Below are positions 1-10,312 of a stretch of DNA of 64,000 bases, piece by piece; position 1 is the stretch's first letter; the number at the start of each line of letters is the position of its first letter. This stretch comes from Sclerotiophoma versabilis (lineage: Eukaryota; Ascomycota; Dothideomycetes; Pleosporales; Didymellaceae), in NCBI GenBank assembly GCA_012274445.1, contig JAAROD010000095.1, forward strand, positions 1,426,001 through 1,490,000. The letters run 5' to 3'. Made by a program: the position numbers and the translations under genes. The notes below the pieces were generated by a model. It ran no database searches. It saw nothing but the letters and a program-made list of their open reading frames with translations, and had not been told where the DNA came from.

Positions 1-568
1 AATGGCTGGAATGCCTCGGACTGCAGCTACTTGTAACGGCTACTATTGGTAGAAGCGAGACGAAAGTGTCAGTGTTTGGACATGAATTTGACAAGCGGGT
101 GGCTGTCTCAGAACGCCTGTGCGTAGTGCGATCTCTCTGGTTATGCGGAGTCGAGATTGGATACATCCATTGAGAGATCAATTCGAATAGCTTTTCTCTC
201 CAGCGCGCAGCAACACTTCGAAGTGCACGCACTCAAAAGTGCAATCAAGCTTTTCTGATGCGGATCTAGTGCCTCGACACGTCTGTGTCGCGGTAAGGCT
301 GTCTTGGTGTCTGACTGCGCTTGGTTGTTTCAAGATCTTACATGGGGCGAAAAGCAACACTCCGCATCAGATTCGAAACAAAGTCAACAAAGCGCCGAGG
401 GGTCATCGCTGCACTATGTATCAACCCAAGAAGCCAGTTTTTGCGATCGAATGTTTGAAATAGCAGACAAGCCGGTAGAACGGCACATCAGATTAAGCCG
501 TGTACCTCAGCGTCCATCTACCGACCCGAGTTTTACGACAGAACTCTCTGACATGCTTCTACAACTTC
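1..568. other. No gene recognised (left edge)
   Basis: Only short overlapping reading frames on both strands, none resembling a known protein. This is downstream (3') sequence of the minus-strand SDR gene. Confidence 0.5.
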
Positions 569-1336
569 TCACCAGGATAATTCCTCGCCATTTCTGTGGA
601 AGAACTTCCCGGTACTCTCCAGACCCTTACTTATCAGAATCCTCCACAAGTCACTAGCTGCAACCTCAGGCTCAACTGCCCCTTTCACATCTTCGTTGCC
701 TCCGTTCTTCCACTTCTGATCCAAGTTACTTTTCACAATGCCTGGGTGCAGCAATATCACCGGGATGTTCTTGTCTTGCAAGTCAATGGCAAGGTTCTTG
801 AACAGCATGTTCACCGCAGTTTTGGAGCTGCGGTAGGAGTACATGCCGCCGGTAGAGTTGTCGGCTATGGAGCCCACACGTGAGGACATCACTGCAATTC
901 GGGGGTGCTGCGACTTTTTGATGTTTGGGAGCAACGCCTGAGTAAGAAGTAGAGGTCCAAACGTATTGACAGCGAAGGTCTTTTGCAACTTGGTGAGGGT
1001 TACTTTGTCCAAAGTATCTGATTCGTGGGGGAACATGATGCCAGCTACATTCAGTAGCAGGTCAATAGGGCGATCGCCAACCTTCTGTTGGAAAGCTTCA
1101 ATGTCGTCCGGTGATGAGACATCGAGCTCAGATGTTTCGCAGCCAAGGTCGGTAATGGGTGCCCCGATTTTGATGTCGGCCGCTATGACTTTGTAGCCCT
1201 GTTCCAAATCAGTATCTAGTTGCTTCCTTATCATAAATATATCATCGAGAAGCAAATTAATCACCTCTTTGACAAGAACTTGCGCAAGGGCATTTCCGAT
1301 ACCACTGTTTGCGCCTGTAACTACTGCTGTAGGCAT
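569..1336 (-). CDS. Short-chain dehydrogenase/reductase (SDR), one intron
   Basis: NAD(P)-dependent SDR oxidoreductase of the classical type; the substrate cannot be read from sequence. The Rossmann glycine motif TGANSGIG lies at residues 7-14. It is followed by a variant NVAG (usually NNAG), a Ser in the MSSRVGS strand and the catalytic YRSSK (YxxxK). The unspliced frame is open for 255 residues. However, positions 1199-1264 form a 66-bp GT...AG segment with a TACTGAT-like branch site, and they insert 22 residues between the alpha-helix and the second beta-strand, where SDRs have no insertion. Removing it joins VLVKE to GYKVIAADIK, a normal SDR core, and gives a 233-residue protein. Start is the ATG just before the Rossmann fold. 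The gene is compact and lacks an obvious signal peptide, so a cytosolic enzyme is inferred. Confidence 0.85.
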   Translation of the reverse strand: MPTAVVTGANSGIGNALAQVLVKEVINLLLDDIFMIRKQLDTDLEQGYKVIAADIKIGAPITDLGCETSELDVSSPDDIEAFQQKVGDRPIDLLLNVAGIMFPHESDTLDKVTLTKLQKTFAVNTFGPLLLTQALLPNIKKSQHPRIAVMSSRVGSIADNSTGGMYSYRSSKTAVNMLFKNLAIDLQDKNIPVILLHPGIVKSNLDQKWKNGGNEDVKGAVEPEVAASDLWRILISKGLESTGKFFHRNGEELSW

Positions 1337-1987
1337 CTTGGAAATATCTGAGGTTATGTTTTGGATAGAAACTGTGATAGTGACTAAGTCCCAGATCTCA
1401 GTTGGCCGCTGCAGAGTTTAGATGTCTAGTGCATTGCAGCAAAGTGCTGCGTGAAGCCACTCGAAGTCTTGAGTATGACGTTAATGACATCACTTTCGTC
1501 ATACCCAGTTATAGTCTAATCGCGCACATTACACAGCTCATCATGAGTGATGAATGCATCAGAGTGGTCAAAGTCGACGGGATATATACCAGAAACTTAC
1601 GGATGAGTTTCCAAATGTCGAGTCAAAGGAATGTCCACCAATAAGGGTGGTGGGGCACGCTTTGCCCGGAAGAGTCAGGTTGCACTTGCACCTATCCAGC
1701 TCAAGCGACACCTATTCCATCCAATTTCATCACCCAAGCTCAACTCACCCATCAGCAAAAGTTTACTAGAATTGCTGGTGCCTTATAAATCTCCATCGTG
1801 TCTTCGGTATTTGTCCTCTCAGTGTGGTCTGGTACCGGCGGTGAAGTGACAGCCTATCCAATCCGTCCTTTGAGCTTGTCGTCCTCTACTCCCATCACCT
1901 CCATCGCGTCATGGAAGAAATCATCTTCAGCTCTTCTGCTATTTCTGGAGGCATGACCACCTTCTATACTTCGTTCTGAGAGTTGAC
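1337..1987. other. Intergenic, no gene recognised
   Basis: Lies between two minus-strand genes: the promoter side of the SDR gene and the 3' side of the zinc-finger protein. Only short unsupported frames are present. Confidence 0.5.
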
Positions 1988-3211
1988 CTATTGCTTCGGA
2001 ATCTCAAACGCTTTCTCTGTGAACCAGTGCTTCGCTTCGAAGTGCTTGCGTGTGTCTCTTCGCTTGTTGCTGATGCCCTTTCCGCAGATCCAGCACACGC
2101 GTCCTTTCGATTTGCGCAGAAATTCTTCCCACATCACTGCCACGCGTTCAGCTTCCGCGGTACCTAACATACTAGCCACCGCATCCTTGATCTCGTCCCA
2201 GTTGTGTAATAAGGTGTCCAACGGGCCTTCTCTGGGGCAAGGGTACTCGTGCTTCTTCAAATCGGCTGATTCGAAGCTACCTTGCAGAACAGCGGACAGA
2301 TGTGGCAGCAGTGCGATGGTGAAATCTTTCTTCTTGCGCTCACCATCCATTTCAGTATTGAACCATGAGAGCAGCAATGGAAGCTTGGGCAACATGTCGA
2401 CGATCTGGCTGGCAGTCACAACGGAGTATGTGGCGAGGACAGACGTCTCTAGCGACAAGCCCATCGTCGGACAGAATGGTGGGATCCGGATGGCATCACC
2501 AGCAGTCTGGACAAGGCATACGCCGCCTTCCAGCTGGCTAGATACGTTCATCTTCGTGCAATCGAACTCTTGTGTGAAAGCTTCGTATGAGCTCTGGAGG
2601 ATTTTGAGGTTATGTTCAGTCAGCGGCCAAATGATCCACGCAATGGCGCCTGATTGTAGGGTCGTGAAGGTAGTGCCTTCATTGCTATGCTGCAGCGAAA
2701 GGAGGGTGTTGCGTGACATTGTTGTAGCCATGATCATGGATTCTCGCAAGACATCGTTGTACTCGAATTTGGAGTTGCCACAGAGCTCGTCAAGTGATGG
2801 GCTGGGAAAGGTCAGAACAGCGCCGCCGACTGCGCGATTACTGTCGGTCAAACTATTGAGGAGCTTGAGCTCTTCGTCTTGCTCGTCTGTCTGTCCAATT
2901 GCGGCAAACTGCACGATATCTCTGCCGTTGTGGATATAACCCTGTCGTGCTGTCTGTAAGTCGTCGATAAGAAGTTTCTGCAATTCTTCGAGGGAAGGTA
3001 GCTTTCTAGCCTCAAAGGGGGACAACTTCTTGCCTAAGCCTGGAAAGTCTTTCTCACTTGGCCCAAAAGCTTGACGACTTCCAAATTTGCATGTGTATGC
3101 GAAATTTTTGCCGTTATCTGTGAGCGAGTTGAAGAGACGTGTGTATTCAGATGTTGTCTTGTGCAGTGCTTCACGCACCTTGACGAGGCTAGTTATGCGA
3201 TCAGGCGTCAT
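1988..3211 (-). CDS. Hypothetical protein with a C-terminal C2H2-like zinc finger
   Basis: Intronless frame of 407 residues starting at an ATG. I do not recognise the bulk of the protein (residues 1-365), which is mixed alpha/beta in composition with no signal peptide or clear membrane segment. The last 37 residues contain Cys373-x2-Cys376-x13-His390-x4-His395, preceded by a basic stretch (KSKGR). This is a single C2H2-type finger spacing with a slightly long linker. A lone C-terminal finger of this kind could bind nucleic acid or a protein partner; neither can be decided here. A long frame also exists on the opposite strand over the same region, but only the minus frame has an ATG, an ordered zinc motif and ordinary protein composition. 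Confidence 0.6.
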   Translation of the reverse strand: MTPDRITSLVKVREALHKTTSEYTRLFNSLTDNGKNFAYTCKFGSRQAFGPSEKDFPGLGKKLSPFEARKLPSLEELQKLLIDDLQTARQGYIHNGRDIVQFAAIGQTDEQDEELKLLNSLTDSNRAVGGAVLTFPSPSLDELCGNSKFEYNDVLRESMIMATTMSRNTLLSLQHSNEGTTFTTLQSGAIAWIIWPLTEHNLKILQSSYEAFTQEFDCTKMNVSSQLEGGVCLVQTAGDAIRIPPFCPTMGLSLETSVLATYSVVTASQIVDMLPKLPLLLSWFNTEMDGERKKKDFTIALLPHLSAVLQGSFESADLKKHEYPCPREGPLDTLLHNWDEIKDAVASMLGTAEAERVAVMWEEFLRKSKGRVCWICGKGISNKRRDTRKHFEAKHWFTEKAFEIPKQ

Positions 3212-4709
3212 ACTGGAATGATCGGGCTAACGTAGAGAGGTATTGGGGTGGGACTAAAGAGATGAGAGAGAAGACGAAAAGACAGCTGTTTGATTCAATT
3301 CGAATCAATGGTAGGCGCGCGGTCCTTGGTGAAGACGTGGGGAGCCGTGCATATTGTAAGTGAAAGTGTCTCAGGGCATTCGACTGAGGACATACACTGC
3401 TCAACGCGACACATACGGTCTCGCCGAAAGAAATTCTAATTAAGTTTCACTACTGGCCTCTGAAAGCATGTTGATCAGAATAGCCACCTCGATCGCGTTC
3501 TTGGCAGCACCTCTCGATGCAATCTCAATTCCCGAACAAACTTAGAAATAACAAGTCTTCATGAATGTACCCCTAATCATATATCATAGATTCAACGGAG
3601 AGTAAGTTCGTTCGGACGGCTTCCGCAAGGGTTTGCACTCACTGTGCAAGCATGGATACCTACTAGAGCTCCACCGGAGCCGACCAACAGTTACCAATCA
3701 AAATACAACATTAGCGAGGCGTTCTGGCTCTCCAAGGAAGACGAAGTCCGAATAAACTTTGATGCAGGCTCGGGACCATGTTGCGCAATGCGTTAGTGGG
3801 TAGAAGCTCACGTTATGCTCCAATGCTCGACGGCGCTGCTGGCCCATTCAGGGCCTGAGGTACGCTACATATGCGCCAGAGGCGTTTGTATTACTTAGGT
3901 ATGGAAATGATACTGCGTCATTTCTTTGCTGGGCACCTATACCTGCCGCAACCTTTCGTGTCTGTAGTTCAGCGGCACTGACCATGACATGATTGAAGAA
4001 CAGTAGTAAGCTTCAAGGATATACATCCTACCTGCATGTTGGAACTCGGCATATAAACTGAAGGTATGCATGGTGGCTTTTCAAGATCTATGTCATGGTG
4101 GATTCTGTTAAATTGATTTTCTTTTCTGTTTACAGCCCTGGCATTGTTGCCGCTCAGATCCTCGAGCTGCTGTGCATGTATCCACATCAAGTTGGCCAAA
4201 ATCTAGAACATCCCTGTCATCAGATACTGTCGCATGACGAAGAACATCTCGATAGTCGAACGCAGTGCTATGTCTGGATCTCATTGCCCAATCGCGTAAC
4301 ACCCGGTTGCTCGCTTAGCTTCGGCAGCGCTCCCGAGTGCCTTCTACCCACGGAGAGCGCTGCGCGACGGAATTCACATAAGAGTTGCCCCAATATCAGC
4401 AGATGTGCACTAAGTTCACAAGCGTTTTCCGCTTGAAGCCATCCAAACCGGCGGGCCAGCGCCAGATAACGGCGGTGGGAAAGCGCAATTCGTTCTCCTT
4501 TGCCCGATTGGGGTACCTCTCCCCACACTACGAAAGAGCCCCGCGCTGCTAGCGCCACCGCAACCTCAACTCGTGGCCGAGAACGGGCTAGCATGTCGCG
4601 ATAGTCGATAGAGCTGATAGAGTATAAAGATGAAGGCTAAAGGAACGTTTGAAGAGTACTGCCGTCACGCTCCTAGCTTTTGACCGAACAGAATTGAGAA
4701 GTCGATGCA
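3212..4709. other. 1.5-kb intergenic region between divergent genes
   Basis: Separates the minus-strand zinc-finger protein and the plus-strand flavin oxidase, so it should hold both promoters. A TATAAA at 4623-4628 is the only element worth naming. No convincing coding frame. Confidence 0.5.
4623..4628 (+). promoter_or_regulatory. Candidate TATA box for the flavin oxidase
   Basis: TATAAA lies 82 bp upstream of the ATG at 4710. The spacing leaves a short 5' UTR and is normal for fungal genes. No expression evidence. Confidence 0.4.
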
Positions 4710-6079
4710 ATGGCAGCTTCAAAGCCTTCATATCTTATTGTTGGAGCTGGTGTCTTTGGAGTGTCAACCGCCTACCACCTTATTAAAAAGTATCCTGACC
4801 GCCAAGTCACAATTCTCGATCAGGACGCGTACGATGCAGACAACCGTGTAGCTGCATCTTGGGACTGGAACAAGGTTGTGCGCGCTGACTACGACGACAT
4901 TGTTTACACAGAGCTTGCCCTCGAAGCCCAGGATGTGTTCAACTCGGATCCCCTCTGGAAACCATACTTTCATCAGACCGGTATCTTCTGGGTTTGCCGC
5001 TCAGATTATGCCCAGGATGTCATCAACAACTACAAGAAGCTTGGTCGCGCAGCCGATCTAAAGGCTGTTTCGGTTGAGGAGGCAAAGAAGTTGTTTGGTG
5101 GACTGTTCGAGGATGCAAACTACGATGGTGCGAAAGAAGTACTTGTCAACAAGACAAGTGGATGGTCAGAAGCTGGTAATGCGCTGAGAGCAGTCACGAA
5201 GTGGTCAATAGAGAAGGGCGTGAAGTATGTTGTTGGCAAGGCCGAGAGCTTGGAGATTGACAGCAACGGCACGTGTACTGGTGTGAAGACCGAGGATGGT
5301 AAGACGGTTTCCGCAACCAACGTCATTCTATCAACTGGAGCCTACACCGCCAAGTTGCTAGAGCAGGCTGCGAAGAAGAGTGGGAACAACCAGCTCAGTG
5401 CCGGGCACAGGATCGTCGCCGGTGGCATCACCACAGGCATGACCACTCTTGACGAGAAGTCGTACGAGCGCTTCAAGCACATGCCGGTCGGTGTCCAAGG
5501 TTACAATGCCCAGTACGGACCTTTTATTGGTAGCTTGCCTCCTACGAAGGACCGTGAACTCAAGTGGTGGGGAGAGAAGATCTTCAAGAACACACATGAA
5601 GTCCTGCCCGGCAGTTTCATATCTGCACCACCATCTGGAAAGGACTACAACCAATGGAATGTACCTGGGCCGCTGAAGTTGGACATCGACCACGCGAACC
5701 ATGTCTTCTACGGCAAGAACGGCGCGAACTGGAAAATGGAAAAGCACCGTATCTGCTGGTGAGTTACTGCTCTTTTCGTCATAGACATAGCAAACACTGA
5801 CAAAATAGGGATGCATTCACAACAAGCTCTGACTTCATCATCTCACCACATGCCGCAGCGAAGGGCTTGTATATTGCAACATGTGGATCATTCCACGGCT
5901 ACAAGTTCTTCCCTGTGCTTGGGAAGTATGTTGTCCAGATGCTGGAAGATGGTCTGAGGCCAGATCTGAAGGAGAAGTGGTCATGGGATCGCGAGAGGCC
6001 CGCTCCCTCTCTCAACCCTGACTGGCCAAGATTCGAGATGAGGGATCTGTTAGACCAATGGCCAAAGGCGAAGTTGTAA
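4710..6079 (+). CDS. FAD-dependent amine/sarcosine oxidase-type oxidoreductase (fructosyl amino acid oxidase-like)
   Basis: Flavoprotein of the DAO fold that oxidises a secondary amine or N-modified amino acid, producing H2O2. Two exons, 4710-5758 and 5809-6079, flank a 50-bp intron with donor GTGAGT and branch CACTGAC. The splice completes a Trp codon and gives 439 residues, close to fungal amadoriases. The dinucleotide motif IVGAGVFG is at residues 9-16. The sequence RICWDAFTT near residue 347 carries Cys349 where monomeric sarcosine oxidases and fructosyl amine oxidases attach FAD covalently. It is followed by the family's SDFIISPH and a FHGYKFFPVLG segment. No strong peroxisomal PTS1 is seen at the C-terminus (ends AKL, which is a weak SKL variant, so peroxisomal import is possible). 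Substrate (sarcosine, pipecolate, saccharopine or fructosyl amino acid) cannot be decided. Confidence 0.85.
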
Positions 6080-6380
6080 GAAGCGACTTCTTCGAAAGGA
6101 TTGGGCGTGTGCATTTTAGCATTGAATGCGTGGCGTTCTGGATTGTGACTCAGCCTTCAGTTTAAGCATATGAGCGACATGATAACGAATGTTAAACATT
6201 ATCAATAATCCGACCCTCCGAATGCGTGCAACAGAGGTGCGAAGGAGAAATAAAGGAAACACAGTTGCGCTAGCGACACACTAGCGCACATCCACGCGAG
6301 ACAAAAAATCATGCACCCCACATGTGCACACAACAGTCATAGACACACTTGGAAGCACAAAAATGAAGAAGACGCGATTT

Positions 6381-6484
6381 TGGCGGTACCGTGAATCGAA
6401 CACGGGCTGGCGCGGATCTGGATCGGAACACTAGGTGTTCGCCAGCCACAACGCGACGTCATACCACTAGCTGAGGATATATCA
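6381..6484 (-). tRNA. tRNA-like sequence (His-GTG-like, possible intron), probably non-functional
   Basis: Read on minus, a perfect 5-bp T stem closes the loop TTCGATT (a good B box) and is followed by TACCGCC plus A. Upstream there is an A-box-like stretch CAGCTAGTGG, and a loop TTGTGG giving anticodon GTG. A four-pair anticodon stem forms (CGCG with CGCG) if roughly 34 nt after the anticodon are taken as an intron. However, the 5' acceptor strand should read GGCGGTA and instead reads TGATATA, leaving only about three of seven pairs. It is therefore either a degenerate tRNA or a tRNA-derived relic. Confidence 0.3.
6405..6447. repeat. Perfect 8-bp inverted repeat with nested hairpin
   Basis: GGCTGGCG at 6405-6412 pairs with CGCCAGCC at 6440-6447. 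Inside lies GAACAC-TAG-GTGTTC (6426-6440). It coincides with the variable/intron region of the tRNA-like sequence. Confidence 0.6.
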
Positions 6485-6733
6485 GACGCTGTTTGTAAAA
6501 CTTTGTTTGGTAAAACAACTTACACCATACCACCAGAGGGTGATCACCTTTTGGTGAATTGATGACTAAACCTCAAATCATAAAAGATATGTCGGACGTT
6601 CAAAAAGTCTACTATCGCTTTGCGCGGCACACATTGACGATCAGCACGGTTGCTGGTTGTGTATGTATTGATCTATGACATATACAAAGAAGGTGATAAT
6701 TTCTCGACTTTGAGCGGGGCCCCGGTTTAGCGC

Positions 6734-7525
6734 TTATACTATAACCTTGGTCTTGATGAAAGCCAAAGCCTGCGAACCGTACTTGTTGACGTACTGCTGG
6801 TGAGTGTTGGCGTCGTTACCGTTGCAGCAGTATGGGTCAGCAGCATCGCAGTACGACTTGATGATGCTGGTATTGGCGGGAGAGCACTGGAAGCCAGCAG
6901 GGCGGGCGGCAAACTAAGATATTCAAGTCAGTGTAAAATTCTGGTTGATGTTATACAGGGTACTTACGCCTTGAGCTTTGCATGTGCCAACGTTGTAGGG
7001 AAGGCCGGCACGATTGTGTGGGTCGCCCATGAAAATGGCGGCCTTGACGGCGTTTAGGGCGTTGCCAGTGAGTGTGGCACCAGCACCACCGCAGATGGCG
7101 TTGTCCATGATTTGACCGCCCTATGAACAATCAGCAGGTATTCCAACAAGCTCAGTTGAGTGACATACCTGGGAGTATCCAATTAGAACGATCTGTGTGC
7201 TGGGGCACTTCTGGTTGTAGGCGTTGACAGCCTTGACGACAGCAGCGGTTCCCTGGCTTGCAGAGTTGTCGTAGCTAATACCACCACAGGCTGCCTGGCC
7301 ACCGCACGCTGGGTAGACGATGGCTTCAGAGCCTGCTCCGGGGTAGGCAGCCTTGACCTGGTTCACAAGACCGCCAGCCGTTCCATAAGGGTTGCTCTGT
7401 GGGACAGTCGTCTCGCGGGCTCCAAAAATGTAGACCTTGGGGCAGCTCTGCCTCTCAGCGAGCTCCACTGGGCTGGCAACGGCGAGGCCGAAAACAGAAA
7501 GGGCGGCAGCAGCGGTGAGCTTCAT
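6734..7525 (-). CDS. Secreted acetylxylan esterase/cutinase-like carbohydrate esterase family 5
   Basis: Extracellular serine esterase of CE5, most like acetylxylan esterase II, which removes acetyl groups from plant xylan. Three exons (7525-7169, 7120-6968, 6913-6734) are separated by introns of 48 and 54 bp, giving 229 residues. A signal peptide occupies roughly residues 1-18 (MKLTAAAALSVFGLAVAS). The catalytic triad can be placed: Ser118 in GYSQGG, split exactly after Gln by intron 1; Asp196 in DPYCC, bracketed by Cys192 and Cys199 as in the family; His208 in NTHQQY. Several further Cys pairs (for example CGGQAAC) match the disulfide-rich family. The ATG at 7525 is chosen because the signal peptide begins there, although the frame is open further upstream. 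Confidence 0.92.
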
Positions 7526-8911
7526 GTTGACTGATGTGAGGTACGAGTGTTGTCTTGGAAAGTGCTTGAGTTGATGCTTGTTGGTTGCGTCTGGACAGCG
7601 ACTGTCTGCAAATTTGTAGATTTTGGCCTTAGGTGATGAAGCGCTCTTTAGGCAGAATCCACGAGCCTCAAACATGCCCCTAATTGTACTATAGGGTACA
7701 ACAGAATGCTGTGCTTCGCGACATGATCGCTCGTCCTTTCGCCCGAACCCGTAATTAAATTATAGCCCTGTGATGGCAATCAACCAGGGGTAATTATGAA
7801 AACCCCTGCTCGTTTCATGCGGATGTAAACTGTGGCGCTCTGGGGTACATATAATTCCCGGTGGCTCCTAATCACAAACAAGTTACTTGTGTTACGAGTG
7901 ACGACTGTTTCTGCGTTGTCTGTATCCTGAGAACCACTTAAATTCGTCAAACTGATGGTACGATGAAGTCGAGGCTGAAGGTACAATGGCTAAAAGGATG
8001 TATTAACGTGGGGCCTAAATGAACGGGGTCTGGCGATCGTGTGGGGCCGGCTTAAGAGCTGTGAAGCTCGACAATATGGCCTTAATTATTAACTGGACCT
8101 GTTGGGACTCTAGATGCAGCAAAGCGTTCTTGCTCTTCGGTGTTCATGCGCCTAGCAGGAGTGCCTGGGAATGAAGGAGCTGTTCTGTGCAGAGCGATAG
8201 CCCATGGAGGCCGCAATATGGATGAAACAGCGCAACAGCCTGTCAAAACCCCAAGTTTTGAAACAGCGTGCCACTCGGAACAGGGTGTCACCGACAACAA
8301 GCCCCGCTGAGGCTCATGCAATGGAGGTGTCGTCGATGCAGTCGATGCAGCATCACAAAAGGCCTCTTCATCGATGTGTCTGCATGATGTCATCGACGCG
8401 CGGGATTCGCGCTTGCTTTGTTCGCGTCTTGGTTCTGAAGCACATCACATCCACAAGTCCACTGAAGTGCCTTTCTACTGTAATCTTTCCATGCATCACA
8501 TATTGCTCCCATCAATTGCGACGGTATTGCTCATACATGTACAGTGTGCACTAGACGCAATCGCGCCTGCAACGCTGCTGGCTCAGCAGACTGGTGGTTG
8601 ACAGAGCGTGCTCCTTTGCGAGTCGCGACGTTCTAGGTGGCCGCTGTGCAGCGTAACTTCAGGCTTCGGCCAAAATAGCAACCGTAGTCTCATTGGCCAG
8701 CATCGAGGGTGCAGTAAGCTCGTAACCTAAACAGACACCTCGACAGCTGCCATTGGCCTGCATATTGCTTACTCCAATCAAATGCAGCCACCCACATGCC
8801 CTCTGCCGTGCTAGATGCCTGGCGATCACTGGTCACGACTACTGCGCACAACGTCAAAGTCCCCGCTCCTGATAAGAGAGCTCTTCTTCATCACGTCGTT
8901 AAGCCATCAAA
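7526..8911. other. 1.4-kb intergenic region
   Basis: Between the divergent CE5 esterase gene (minus) and the P450 remnant (plus). Frames here are short and unlike known proteins. A small duplicated TCGATGCAG is present near 8333. Nothing else is seen. Confidence 0.5.
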
Positions 8912-10312
8912 ATGAGTTTGTACGACCTCTTCAGCGAGCGTCACGAAGCTGACTATTGGCGGATAACCTGGACCAGCTTCTTCGCAGGCCTCAGCATACA
9001 TCTCGGAATCGGCATCAGTAACATCGAGTTTGAGCGATGTATCGTACGTTCCCTAGGAGTCGCAGCTCTTGCTTACTGTAGCGTTCTTGCTGTGCGGTCC
9101 CAATTCTATCACCATGAACTTCTCACTGCGACAACACAAGCAAGGTTTGCTTGTGTTGGTTTCAGCACAGGCGAAAGCAGATGTGCTGGTCAGGCAGTTG
9201 AGATATCATTCTGGCCGCGCAGTGGTCTCCACAGCATGGTCGATGTTTTACAGCTTCGACGTCATGGGCAAAGTGAGCTTCAGTCGAGACGTTGGTAATC
9301 TAGCAACAGGCAAGGAGCACCCTGGCGTCCAGGTCATGCATAGCTTGATGTGGCTTCTCGGCGTTATGTCACCTGTGCCGTGGTTATTGAACCTCTTCGC
9401 ATCACTCCCGGGCGCAGCCCGAGCACTGATAAGGCTTGACAGCATATGCATAGATGTTCTTGCACGGAAAAAAGCGGTAAGAAGCTAAAGACAACAATAT
9501 GTGAGGAGCAGCACTGATGCTTTGTAGGCCTGGAACAATGAGCAAGAGCCTGACAATGTCGTTTTCTGGTTTCTGAAAGCGATTAAGGATAAAGATGTGT
9601 CTGTCACACCGACTCGGAAATCACTCATCGAAGACACTCGGGGTGTAGTCATCGCCGGCAGGTAGGGTCCCAGCTCCACAGAATGTGCGAGGTAGCTAAT
9701 TCGAAATTTTGTAGCGACACAACAGCAAGCCCGCTTGCAAACATTCTTTTCTACCTCGCCAAACACAGCAATGTCCAGCAGAAACTTCAAAGCCTGTTTG
9801 AAACAGCTATGCCGAGAGGGTACTCTACTTGGCAGTATGCTGCAGTCAAGGACATATCATATATTGACGACGTCATCAACGAGACTTTGCGACTCAAGCC
9901 ACCCGTTATACAAGATGTACCGCGCGAAACACCACCTCAGGGGATACAGATTAGTGATATATGGATCCTCGGACATGTGAATGTTCTAGTACCAACGATT
10001 TCCATTCAACGTGATCCTCGTTAGTGGAAGGAGCCAAACATTTTCATACCTGAACGCTGGAACGAACGTAAGGACGAAATGGGCACTGATGATGCACCTT
10101 GGCTGCCATTCCAGCCAGGTTTGCATCGTTCTGTAGGCAAGGACGTAGCGCACCTGACGCTGAGGACTGCAATATCTGCGATCATACAAAACTTCCACAT
10201 AACATTTGACCCTAAGGAGGATGAGGAGAACCAGGGAATTATTGACGAACGGTTCTTGTCATCAATGCTGATGACGCCTCGCCCTCTGAACCTGATCTTA
10301 ACCGCGAGATGA
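8912..10312 (+). pseudogene. Decayed cytochrome P450 (microsomal, fungal)
   Basis: Remnant of a membrane-bound fungal P450. The N-terminus (from ATG 8912) keeps one or two hydrophobic anchor segments. The frame then jumps from that of 8912 to that of 9069, and about 100 residues normally lying before the C helix (the proline-rich hinge to the WxxxR region) are missing. From about 9170 the order is normal: a YSFDVMG segment, intron 9477-9527, the helix-I motif AGSDTTAS assembled across intron 9662-9714, and the helix-K NETLR. A TAG at 10022-10024 interrupts RDPR-WKEPNIFIPERW, where a Tyr or Phe is expected. The heme loop reads FQPGLHRSVGK: the invariant thiolate Cys is Ser (TCT). Internal loss, nonsense codon and missing heme ligand together make it non-functional. 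The frame ends with TGA at 10310-10312. Confidence 0.85.

Larger units (their letters stand above)
6080..6733. other. Intergenic between convergent genes, holding a tRNA-like relic
   Basis: Downstream of both the flavin oxidase (+) and the CE5 esterase (-). Apart from the tRNA-like segment described separately nothing is recognised. Confidence 0.5.

Noticed and set aside
1983..2939. A 318-codon plus-strand frame opposite the zinc-finger protein
   Set aside because: It starts without an ATG at that position and has shadow-like composition (Ser/Arg/Leu rich); the minus frame has an ATG and a clean C2H2 motif.
10022..10024. Possibility that the P450 stop lies in an intron
   Set aside because: The frame on both sides continues the conserved RDPR-WKEPN...PERW segment without a gap, and no suitable GT...AG pair surrounds it; the heme Cys is lost as well.
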